Shown here piece by piece: positions 1 to 11,646 of a DNA stretch of 64,000 nt. The translations under genes and the position numbers were made by a program. How positions within the stretch are numbered: position 1 is the stretch's first letter; every line of letters begins with the position of its first letter. The notes beneath the pieces are model-generated. The model searched no databases and was not told the DNA's origin. It was given only the letters and a program-made list of their open reading frames with translations. The DNA comes from Deinococcus carri (GTDB lineage Bacteria; Deinococcota; Deinococci; Deinococcales; Deinococcaceae), in contig NZ_BAABRP010000003.1 of assembly GCF_039545055.1 (NCBI RefSeq), positions 62,001 through 126,000 of the forward strand, written 5' to 3'.

Positions 1-1090
<1,090 letters not shown>

Positions 1091-1134
1091 GCGTCCAGCC
1101 ACCAGCTTCCAGCGACCAGCCGGAAAAGCGAAGG

Positions 1135-1158
1135 CCCCCGCTGAGGTGCGGGGGTTTT
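1135..1158 (+). terminator. intrinsic terminator after glyQS
   Basis: CCCCCGC (1135-1141) pairs with GCGGGGG (1148-1154) around a 6-nt loop and is followed by TTTT. Confidence 0.8.
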
Positions 1159-1186
1159 GCTCTGCTGGGCAAGTGTTCGCGCCAGG

Positions 1187-2023
1187 CTAGACCCCGCAGC
1201 CGCCCTCCAGACGGGTCTTCCAGCCGCCGGGCGTCCACTCCCGCACGTCCAGGCCGTAGCCCTCGTAGTACGCGCCGAAGGTGACGAGTTCCATCCGCCC
1301 GTCGCCGTTGAGGTCAGCCACCCCTGCGAGGCGGTACAGGAGCGCCATCGGCATCGGCTCGGGGTCGCCGGGGGTCCAGGGCTTCAGGGGGGCGACGTGT
1401 TCCCCCAGCACCGTCGTCACGACCCGGCCCCTCACCACCTCACGCAGCAGCAGCAGGCTGTAATCGCCGGGCTGGCCGACGGGCGGGGGGTACAGCCCGG
1501 ACCGTTCGGCAAAGTGTGCCGCCTCCACGATGACTTCCGCCCTGCCATCGCCGTTCAGGTCCACACGGGTCAGGCCCGTCAGATGCACCTGGGGATTCTT
1601 CAGCCCACGCTTCACGAGTTCGGCGCGCACGATGTCGCGGTAGACGGCATTCGTGGTGGGCAGGTTCAGGACGGGCCGGGGCCAGGCCTTCAGCCCCGCG
1701 TCCGTGAACAGGCGGAAGGTGTTCCCGCTGGCCGCCGGGGTCAGCGGCACCCCAAACGCGAGTTCACAGGGGGGGCCAAAGGACTCCGCCCGCCCCCCTT
1801 TGACCGAGGCCCCCTGCCCGGACGGAAGCAGCGGACGGTACACCTGGCCCCCCCGCAAGCGTGGAGCGGTGCGGGGCGCACTGAGCCAGCCGCCCGGCGT
1901 CCAGGCCCCCAGCAGTTCCGGCCGGTCCTCGCCGGGGAGCTGCACCAGGACGGGGTGGAAGGCCGCCGGGGCCGCCAGCGCGGCGGATACCTGAAGGAGC
2001 GCCAGCAGCAGGAGCGGCTTCAT
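1187..2023 (-). CDS. secreted protein with FG-GAP/calcium-loop-like repeats
   Basis: 278 residues starting with a typical Sec signal peptide (MKPLLLLALLQVSAALA, probable cleavage after ALA). The C-terminal half holds two Asp-rich loops, VDLNGDGRAEVIVEA near residue 160 and ADLNGDGRMELVTFGAY near 240. Such DxNxDG loops are typical of FG-GAP/VCBS beta-propeller repeats and bind calcium in families where this has been studied. Likely exported and bound to the surface or periplasm; specific function unknown. A TACGCT box lies 5 nt upstream of the ATG. It is convergent with glyQS and transcribed alone. Confidence 0.75.
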   Translation of the reverse strand: MKPLLLLALLQVSAALAAPAAFHPVLVQLPGEDRPELLGAWTPGGWLSAPRTAPRLRGGQVYRPLLPSGQGASVKGGRAESFGPPCELAFGVPLTPAASGNTFRLFTDAGLKAWPRPVLNLPTTNAVYRDIVRAELVKRGLKNPQVHLTGLTRVDLNGDGRAEVIVEAAHFAERSGLYPPPVGQPGDYSLLLLREVVRGRVVTTVLGEHVAPLKPWTPGDPEPMPMALLYRLAGVADLNGDGRMELVTFGAYYEGYGLDVREWTPGGWKTRLEGGCGV

Positions 2024-2028
2024 GCCCC

Positions 2029-2034
2029 AGCGTA
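2029..2034 (-). promoter_or_regulatory. -10 box, near-leaderless start
   Basis: TACGCT on the minus strand, 5 nt before the ATG at 2023. Confidence 0.45.
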
Positions 2035-2057
2035 CCCTGCCCCGGTGGGCGCGGCCC

Positions 2058-2843
2058 TCACTCCTCCTCCTCCCCGTACTTGCTTTCCAGGTAGCGGCGC
2101 TGGGCTTCCAGGGCGCGGGTCTGCTGCGCCTGGCGGTCGTGGGTGATGCCCTGCATCCGGCGCTCGATCAGGCGCAGCTGGCCCAGGAACAGGTCGTCGG
2201 TCGCGGCAGAGCGGGGCGCGGCGCGGTAGGTCCGCAGCAGGTCGGGGAGGTCCTCGCGGGCCGCCTGGCGGGCATCGAAGGCGTCCCGGCCCAGCGAGGC
2301 ATCGTCAGCCGTGGCCCGCAGCGCCTCGCGGGTAGCCAGCACGGTGTCCCGCAGCGCCGTCCGGGGGGCGGCGGGCAGGGCACGCTCACCCGCCCGCCAC
2401 AGGGCCAGCAGGCCCGCCTCGTCGTCGGCGTTGGGGGCGGTCCCGTCCGGGGGCACGACCTCCGGCTCCCGTGGGGCCGTGATGATGCGGGAGGCGCGGC
2501 GGAAGGTCCAGACCGTGCCCAACAGGCCCAGCAGCAGCGTGAACCCCAGGAACCACGCGGCCAGGTGGCTGCCGTACGCCGTGCCGATGCCCAGCACCGC
2601 GAGCAGCGGCACCAGCAGCAGCGCCCCCAGCACGCTGATGACCAGCAGCACGCCCAGGCCCAGGGCGCGCCGGGCCAGACTTGCGCCGTGTCGCAGGGGG
2701 TGCGCGGGCGGCTGCGGCGCGAGCCAGGGGTCGGGTGCCCGCAGGCCGGGGCGGGCCGCCTGCCCGGCAGGCCGAATCAGATACCGCACCACCCGCGAGC
2801 CGGCGCGGGCGGCGGTGAGGACGGTCGTGACGCGCGGGGCCAT
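2058..2843 (-). CDS. two-TM membrane protein, unknown function
   Basis: 261 residues. The start at 2843 is preferred because TACCCT lies exactly 6 nt upstream and the long in-frame extension overlaps mug and looks non-coding. Residues ~60-87 and ~93-112 form two hydrophobic segments (LGLGVLLVISVLGALLLVPL and HLAAWFLGFTLLLGLLGTVW). The cytoplasmic C-terminal ~145 residues are charged and predicted helical, with a long Gln/Arg-rich helix ending in an acidic tail (KYGEEEE). No family is recognised. It follows mug by 4 bp, so it can be expressed from the upstream operon as well as from its own leaderless promoter. Confidence 0.65.
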   Translation of the reverse strand: MAPRVTTVLTAARAGSRVVRYLIRPAGQAARPGLRAPDPWLAPQPPAHPLRHGASLARRALGLGVLLVISVLGALLLVPLLAVLGIGTAYGSHLAAWFLGFTLLLGLLGTVWTFRRASRIITAPREPEVVPPDGTAPNADDEAGLLALWRAGERALPAAPRTALRDTVLATREALRATADDASLGRDAFDARQAAREDLPDLLRTYRAAPRSAATDDLFLGQLRLIERRMQGITHDRQAQQTRALEAQRRYLESKYGEEEE

Positions 2844-2847
2844 ATGG

Positions 2848-4039
<1,192 letters not shown>

Positions 4040-4244
4040 GTCCGCATTTCAGCGTCCGGGCAGGCCGGGGCGGAATGGGCCGGGGCACGTTTGGGCCGGT
4101 TGGTAAAGGAAACCGGTAGACCTCCCCAGGCCACTCCTTGCCCCGCCCCTTCAACGACGGAAGCTCGCGTGAAACGTCCATCAGCCGAATCTCCCTTTTC
4201 GTGGAGTAAGCTCCTGTCAACTTCTCGACACGTAAGGGGGGTAG

Positions 4245-4418
4245 ATGTCCGACTACTACGGGTTTCTGGCAAAGATTCTGATTCTGTGTACGGTCCTGGC
4301 GTCTTTCTGGGTGGCTACCACCGGATTTACAATCCTCAATACTTTCCTGCTCGTTCTCCTCGCTGTTATAACAGCCTCTTACTATAAGTATTACTACTAC
4401 CATTTGCGGAAAGGCTGA
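4245..4418 (+). CDS. small hydrophobic membrane protein, 57 aa
   Basis: A 57-codon ORF read directly from the sequence: ATG at 4245, stop TGA at 4416-4418. It starts MSDYYGFLAKILILC, continues with ~30 hydrophobic residues (two short helices or one long one) and ends in a Tyr-rich, basic tail (SYYKYYYYHLRKG). A purine-rich Shine-Dalgarno (AAGGGGGG, 4234-4241) lies at workable spacing. Base composition is clearly lower in GC than the neighbours. A strong hairpin follows at 4427-4477. No homolog recognised. Coding is supported by RBS, composition and terminator, not by homology. Confidence 0.55.
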   Translation: MSDYYGFLAKILILCTVLASFWVATTGFTILNTFLLVLLAVITASYYKYYYYHLRKG

Positions 4419-4426
4419 ATTGCAAA

Positions 4427-4477
4427 GAACACGGTCCAGAGGTTGGCGTGAAAAGCCACCAGCCCTGGACCGTGTTC
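4427..4477. terminator. long hairpin between convergent genes
   Basis: GAACACGGTCCAG (4427-4439) pairs perfectly with CTGGACCGTGTTC (4465-4477), with further pairing inside. It sits between the 57-aa ORF and pepA and probably ends both transcripts, although no T-run follows on the plus strand. Confidence 0.6.
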
Positions 4478-4487
4478 CCTGCGCTCC

Positions 4488-5825
4488 TCAACTTCCCAGC
4501 ACGTACCCCACCAGTGTCCCCACTCCCCAGCCGGTGGCCTGGCCTTCCTTCATCGCGTTCCCGGCGATGTCCAGGTGTGCCCAGGGCCTAGTGACGAATT
4601 CACGCAGGAAGAGGGCGGCCTTGATGCTGCCGCCCGCAGGCACCATGTCGGCGTTGCGCAGGTCGGCCAGGGTTTCCCTCTGAAAGGCTTTCAGGTAAGG
4701 CGCGTGGAGGGGCAGCTCCCACACGAACTCGCCGGTGTCCTCGGCGCTGGCCTTGAGGCGTGTGGTCAGGTCAGCGTCGGTGCTGTAGAGGGCGGCCACG
4801 TCGTTGCCCAGGGCGACGACCTTCGCGCCGGTCAGGGTCGCCACGTCCACCACCTCGGTCGCGCCCTCGTCGCAGGCGACGGCCAGGGCGTCGGCCAGAA
4901 TCAGGCGGCCCTCGGCGTCGGTGTTCACGACCTCCACGGTCTTGCCGTTGGCGGCGCGGTAGATGTCGCCGGGCCGCATGGCGTGGGGGCCGACCATGTT
5001 CTCGGCGGCGGGCACGTAGGCGCGGACCTCCACCCCCTCGGGGAGCCGGTCACGCGCGGCGGCCAGGGCATGCATCGCCCCCAGAACCGCCGCCGCGCCG
5101 CCCATGTCGCCCTTCATGGTGGTCATGCCCGCGGCGGGCTTGATGGAGTAGCCGCCCGTATCGAAGGTGACGCCCTTGCCCACCAGGGCGATAATGCGGG
5201 TGGCCTCCCCCCGTGCCGGAAGGGTCACACGAATCAGGCGCGGGCCGGTGGCGCTGCCCGCCGCCACCGCCGCCAGCAGGCCCATGCCGCGCGCCTCGAT
5301 CTCGGTGCCGTCCCACACGTCCACGTCGGCCCCCAGAGGCTCAAGGCTGCGGGCCTCGCGGGCCAGGGTGGCCGGGTTGAGGAGGTTGGCCGGGGCGTTC
5401 ACCAGCTCGCGGGCAAAGCGCACCCCCGCTGCGAGGGCGTCCACGCGGGCACGGTCGGCCTCTGGCAGGCCCTCCACCGCCAGGTGGGCCGGGCCGGGCC
5501 GCGCCTCCGCCCGGTAACGCGCGTCCCGGTCGCCCGTCGCCAGCGCGGCGAGGGCCAGGGCGTCGGCGTGGGCCGTCTCCTCCACCCGCACGCTTTGCGC
5601 GCCCAGGTCGGTTGCCAGCCCCACGAGCGCCGCGCCGACGTCGCGGGCCTGGGCCGCGTCTGCTGGCGGCAGGGCCACGGCCACGTCCCCCTCCGCGCCC
5701 CGCGAGAGCAGGCGCACCTGCCCCGGCCGCAGGTTCCGCGTGACCTGCGCGGGCACGTCCGCCTGCTCCGGCGCGAGAAACTTCAGCGTGAGGTCCGCTC
5801 TCTCCTGCCCATTCACGAGTTGCAT
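4488..5825 (-). CDS. pepA: leucyl aminopeptidase, M17 family
   Basis: 445 residues from ATG 5825 (MQLVNGQERADLTLKF). Cytosolic hexameric two-metal aminopeptidase that releases N-terminal residues from peptides. The catalytic C-terminal domain shows VGKGVTFDTGGYSIKPAAGM with the metal-binding Lys and Asp, then MKGDMGGAA, and the family signature NTDAEGRLILADAL. The N-terminal macro-like domain is short. An in-frame ATG pair at 5876/5879 would add 17-18 residues and has a better AGGA site, so the start is uncertain. Divergent from marR; its upstream region carries the palindrome at 5887-5908 and could be regulated with the exporter. Confidence 0.93.
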   Translation of the reverse strand: MQLVNGQERADLTLKFLAPEQADVPAQVTRNLRPGQVRLLSRGAEGDVAVALPPADAAQARDVGAALVGLATDLGAQSVRVEETAHADALALAALATGDRDARYRAEARPGPAHLAVEGLPEADRARVDALAAGVRFARELVNAPANLLNPATLAREARSLEPLGADVDVWDGTEIEARGMGLLAAVAAGSATGPRLIRVTLPARGEATRIIALVGKGVTFDTGGYSIKPAAGMTTMKGDMGGAAAVLGAMHALAAARDRLPEGVEVRAYVPAAENMVGPHAMRPGDIYRAANGKTVEVVNTDAEGRLILADALAVACDEGATEVVDVATLTGAKVVALGNDVAALYSTDADLTTRLKASAEDTGEFVWELPLHAPYLKAFQRETLADLRNADMVPAGGSIKAALFLREFVTRPWAHLDIAGNAMKEGQATGWGVGTLVGYVLGS

Positions 5826-5886
5826 GGGAGGCAGTAAACCATGCCCGTCCGCCGGGCGACGCGGGGCAGAGTGCATCACATCCTGG

Positions 5887-5908
5887 ATAGTTGACTTTAG
5901 TAAACTAT
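5887..5908. promoter_or_regulatory. MarR-type palindromic operator
   Basis: A 22-bp inverted repeat: ATAGTT-n-ACT-nn-AGT-n-AACTAT. Each half matches the other except at positions 7/16 and the centre. It is AT-rich in GC-rich surroundings and lies between divergent pepA and marR, 15 bp before the marR start. Size and symmetry fit an autoregulatory MarR site. Confidence 0.7.
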
Positions 5909-5922
5909 TGCCTTAGTGTGGC

Positions 5923-6389
5923 GTGGTGACGTTCAAGACCTCTCTTCCTCCACCCCAGGCGCAGGCCACGCGGGAACAGGCGGGGCGCTTCCTGGCGAGC
6001 ATGTGGCGGTTTCAGCGCCGGCTCAAACAGGAACTCGACCCCCTGCTGGCCGCCCGGCACGGCCTCGACTCGCGCAAGTTCTTCATCCTGCGCGGGATTC
6101 AGGGGGGCGACCAGTACCCCAAGGTGCTGGCCGAACAGCTCCAGATGCCCGCCACGCTGCTCAGCCGCTACCTCGACCAGCTGGTCAAGCAGGGCCTGAT
6201 CGAGCGGCATATCGACGAGCAGGACTCGCGCCGCACCCGGCTGACCCTGACGGCGGCGGGCGAACACGCCGTGGCCGACACCCTCGACACCGTCCACGCC
6301 CTCGCCGGGGCGCGGCTGGCCCGGCTGGACCCCGGTGCCCTGCCCGCCCTGCTCGACGCCCTCGAACTCCTGACCCAAGAGGAACCCGC

Positions 6390-6393
<4 letters not shown>
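5923..6393 (+). CDS. MarR family transcriptional regulator
   Basis: 156 residues from GTG 5923 (a second GTG follows at 5926; no strong RBS distinguishes them). Winged-helix DNA-binding protein. The recognition region reads [20 protein letters not shown] (residues ~66-85) followed by [20 protein letters not shown], the wing with the conserved D-x-R-R of MarR proteins. The stop overlaps the MFS start (ATGA), so they are translationally coupled. Inferred to repress itself and the exporter through the palindrome just upstream, and to respond to an exporter substrate. Confidence 0.88.
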
Positions 6394-8441
<2,048 letters not shown>

Positions 8442-8452
8442 TACCAAATTGC

Positions 8453-8472
8453 GTTGATTCCTTGGAATCAAC
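8453..8472. repeat. 9-bp inverted repeat after MFS gene
   Basis: GTTGATTCC-TT-GGAATCAAC, 11 bp after the MFS stop. The 2-nt loop makes it a DNA palindrome rather than an RNA hairpin; it may be part of an interspersed repeat with 8516-8616. Confidence 0.5.
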
Positions 8473-8515
8473 CGAGCGGAGCGAGCAGCAAAAAGGACGG
8501 GGTTGCGGCGATGGA

Positions 8516-8544
8516 CGGACATCTGGCGCTTTCCCAGATGTCCG
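8516..8544. repeat. 11-bp stem hairpin in intergenic repeat
   Basis: CGGACATCTGG (8516-8526) pairs with CCAGATGTCCG (8534-8544) around 7 nt. It fits a REP-like element or the MFS terminator. Confidence 0.5.
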
Positions 8545-8589
8545 GGAATCAGAGCAATCCCGTATGAGGACAAGGACCCCTCACCCCAA

Positions 8590-8616
8590 CCCTCTCCCCA
8601 CCGGAGAGGGCTTTTT
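8590..8616 (+). terminator. hairpin plus T-run (interspersed CCCTCTCC unit)
   Basis: CCCTCTCC (8590-8597) pairs with GGAGAGGG (8603-8610), followed by CTTTTT. The CACCCCAACCCTCTCCCC context looks like a dispersed genomic repeat. Confidence 0.6.
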
Positions 8617-8652
8617 GCTGCCGCGCTCCTGCCCCCGCTGTGCCCCCTCGCG

Positions 8653-8658
8653 TATACT
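8653..8658 (+). promoter_or_regulatory. -10 box of asp23-fakA
   Basis: TATACT ending 10 nt before the GTG start at 8669; no convincing -35. Implies a very short or absent leader. Confidence 0.5.
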
Positions 8659-8664
8659 CCCCTT

Positions 8665-10625
<1,961 letters not shown>

Positions 10626-10626
10626 G

Positions 10627-10655
10627 CGGGAGGCAAAAGGCGGATGGCAGAAGGC
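10627..10655 (+). repeat. GCAGAAGGC-type microrepeat
   Basis: AAGGCGGATGGCAGAAGGC-like run directly after fakA; the same units recur at 46311-46404 and 61857-61893. Confidence 0.5.
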
Positions 10656-10680
10656 CGGGGAGCGCGAGTTTCCCCGGCCT
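10652..10680 (+). terminator. 10-bp GC hairpin after fakA
   Basis: AGGCCGGGGA (10652-10661) pairs with TCCCCGGCCT (10671-10680) around 9 nt. It lacks a T-run but is placed to end fakA. Confidence 0.5.
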
Positions 10681-10715
10681 GCTCTGCATCATCTGGCGTA
10701 CCGCACCCCTGCGCC

Positions 10716-10754
10716 ACCCGGCAGATGTTCCGTGCCGGGTCCCGCCCCTAGACT
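10716..10754 (+). promoter_or_regulatory. palindrome and -10 box before the Y-RNA array
   Basis: ACCCGGCA (10716-10723) and TGCCGGGT (10733-10740) form an 8-bp inverted repeat. TAGACT (10749-10754) follows and is the best -10 candidate for the array. No clear -35; the palindrome occupies that region and could be an operator. Confidence 0.4.
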
Positions 10755-10795
10755 CTGCCCCAGGTGAGGAGGAGGCCCGCGCGCCGCCCCCCCAC

Positions 10796-10868
10796 TGACC
10801 GGGCCGGAGACGCTGGGTTACCTACCTGTCACGTAGCTCACATCCCAGCGTCACCCCTTGTCCGGTCA
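10796..10868 (+). ncRNA. Y RNA, classical layout, copy 1
   Basis: Ends pair as TGACCGGGC (10796-10804) with GTCCGGTCA (10860-10868), one G-U included. The Ro-binding region follows: 5' strand CGGAG with the unpaired CG step, 3' strand CCCCTT. Beyond it GACGCTGGG (10809-10817) pairs perfectly with CCCAGCGTC (10844-10852) and closes a 26-nt loop. This is the arrangement of known Y RNAs: 5' end ...GGGCCGnAG and 3' end CTTGnCC, bound by Ro60/Rsr at the bulged helix. It lies upstream of rsr, where D. radiodurans encodes Y RNA. Exact RNA ends are inferred. Confidence 0.7.
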
Positions 10869-10890
10869 TTTCCATTCAATCTCAGGCCCA

Positions 10891-10975
10891 GGGCCGCAGG
10901 GCCACGGTTCTCTTTCCGATTCTCCGCCACTGCGGGGAAACGCTTCCGGGCGTCACCGTGGTCCGCTCCTTGCCC
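10891..10975 (+). ncRNA. Y RNA, classical layout, copy 2
   Basis: Starts GGGCCGCAG (10891-10899) and ends CCTTGCCC. GGGC pairs with GCCC (10972-10975). After the Ro-type bulge, GGCCACGGT (10900-10908) pairs with ACCGTGGTC (10955-10963) over 9 bp with one G-U. The loop is rich in C/T and contains smaller hairpins. Same topology as copy 1, 22 nt downstream. A perfect palindrome TGAACGTTCA (10976-10985) follows immediately. Ends are inferred from pairing. Confidence 0.7.
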
Positions 10976-11011
10976 TGAACGTTCATGCAGGTTTCGTCTA
11001 GCAGCAAGACG

Positions 11012-11028
11012 CCCCGCGACCAGCGGGG
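11012..11028 (+). other. hairpin within the array
   Basis: CCCCGC (11012-11017) and GCGGGG (11023-11028) around GACCA. May separate the classical Y RNAs from the inverted modules. Confidence 0.35.
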
Positions 11029-11077
11029 AGACGGCGGTGCCCCCTGCTTCATAGGCACTGGCGACCAGCCTGCTCCA

Positions 11078-11145
11078 CGGGGAATATCCCCCTTCCGCCC
11101 CCCCTCGCCCGGCTCCGGGCCGAAGCGAGAGGGTTATGTTCCCCG
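11078..11145 (+). ncRNA. inverted Ro-module hairpin (element a)
   Basis: CGGGGAATAT (11078-11087) pairs over 10 bp (one G-U) with ATGTTCCCCG (11136-11145). At the tip lies CTCGCCC (11104-11110), a 6-nt loop and GGGCCGAAG (11117-11125): the Ro-binding helix with its natural ends joined and the molecule opened elsewhere. Relative to copies 1-2 it is circularly permuted. Flanking CATAG (11050) and CTATG (11151) can pair and extend the structure, so the RNA may be longer than given. Confidence 0.6.
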
Positions 11146-11154
11146 GCCTTCTAT

Positions 11155-11249
11155 GGTGGGTGTTTCAACCCCTCCGCACCCCTTGCCCCTTCAATGGGCC
11201 GACGCGCGAGGGTTCTCGGTAAACCTTGGTTCGACTCCAGGCACCCACC
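11155..11249 (+). ncRNA. tRNA-like minihelix with Ro module (element b)
   Basis: GGTGGGTG (11155-11162) pairs with CACCCACC (11242-11249), an 8-bp acceptor-like stem. A T-arm is present: CTTGG (11225-11229), loop TTCGACT, CCAGG (11237-11241). No D-arm or anticodon arm is seen. In their place is a hairpin, AACCCCTC (11167) with GAGGGTT (11208), tipped by CTTGCCC (11182-11188) and GGGCCGA (11196-11202). It resembles tRNA mimicry in the YrlA class of bacterial Y RNAs. A CCCGG-TACG-CCGGG hairpin follows at 11263-11276. Confidence 0.6.
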
Positions 11250-11284
11250 TCCATCTCCCCCTCCCGGTACGCCGGGACTCTTCT

Positions 11285-11420
11285 GGGAACGGTAGCTCAG
11301 CGGATAGAGCGCTTGGCCTGGCCGCCCCTTGCCCCCGGTTCTCCCGAGCCAGGTGGGCCGAAGGTTCAGGCTTATCGACTTGGGATCGAGAGGTCGCGGG
11401 TTCGAATCCCGCCCGTTCCC
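11285..11420 (+). ncRNA. tRNA-Pro(UGG)-like cloverleaf split by a Ro module (element c)
   Basis: Acceptor GGAACGG (11286-11292) pairs with CCGTTCC (11413-11419). D-stem GCTC/GAGC (11295-11310), variable AGGTC, and T-arm GCGGG-TTCGAAT-CCCGC are all regular. The anticodon stem is CT (11312-11313) plus CGA (11376-11378) opposite TCGAG (11386-11390): perfect only if the 62 nt at 11314-11375 are looped out. The loop is CTTGGGA, anticodon TGG. The insert carries GCCTGGCC/GGTTCAGGC (11316, 11363) and CTTGCCC/GGGCCGAAG (11328, 11355). A T6 run follows at 11426. Could be a Y RNA mimicking tRNA, or a split tRNA. Confidence 0.65.
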
Positions 11421-11443
11421 TTCCCTTTTTTCATCCCCCGCGT

Positions 11444-11571
11444 GGAGCGGTAGCTCAGTTGGTAGAGCAGGAACACTCCTTCCGGCACCCCTTGCCCAGT
11501 CCTGGGCCGAAGCGGGAGGGTTACCACTCTTAATGGCCGGGTCGCGGGTTCGAGTCCCGCCCGCTCCACCA
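11444..11571 (+). ncRNA. tRNA-Lys(CUU)-like cloverleaf split by a Ro module (element d)
   Basis: Acceptor GGAGCGG (11444-11450) pairs with CCGCTCC (11561-11567); A73 and an encoded CCA (11569-11571) follow. D-arm, variable GGGTC and T-arm GCGGG-TTCGAGT-CCCGC are regular. The anticodon stem is GG (11470-11471) plus CCA (11524-11526) opposite TGGCC (11534-11538), exact only when the 52 nt at 11472-11523 are skipped. The loop is CTCTTAA, anticodon CTT. The insert has AACACTCC/GGAGGGTT (one mismatch) and CTTGCCC-AGTCCT-GGGCCGAAG (11491-11512). The insert position, 28/29 in tRNA numbering, is the same as in element c. Confidence 0.65.
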
Positions 11572-11620
11572 CACGGCACCGCTCGGTGTCCTGTCACCGC
11601 TGGTGAATCCAGCGCCCCCC

Positions 11621-11645
11621 CTCGCCCCTGAAAGGAGGGCCGAAA
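11621..11645 (+). promoter_or_regulatory. Ro-module-like hairpin overlapping the rsr ribosome binding site
   Basis: CTCGCCC (11621-11627) and GGGCCGAAA (11637-11645) repeat the Ro-binding strands of element a, around a 9-nt loop. The rsr Shine-Dalgarno AGGAGG (11633-11638) lies in the loop and second strand, and the rsr ATG is at 11647. Rsr or Y-RNA-like pairing could mask translation; this is inference. Confidence 0.45.
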
Positions 11646-11646
11646 C

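Noticed and set aside
11155..11249. tmRNA 3' end or tRNA-His
   Set aside because: The T-arm and G-1:C73-like acceptor suggested these, but there is no tag ORF or pseudoknot region and no GTG anticodon; the interior is a Ro-type hairpin.
11314..11523. group I introns in tRNA genes
   Set aside because: The inserts are only 62 and 52 nt and lack the conserved core; they match each other by the Ro-binding motif instead.
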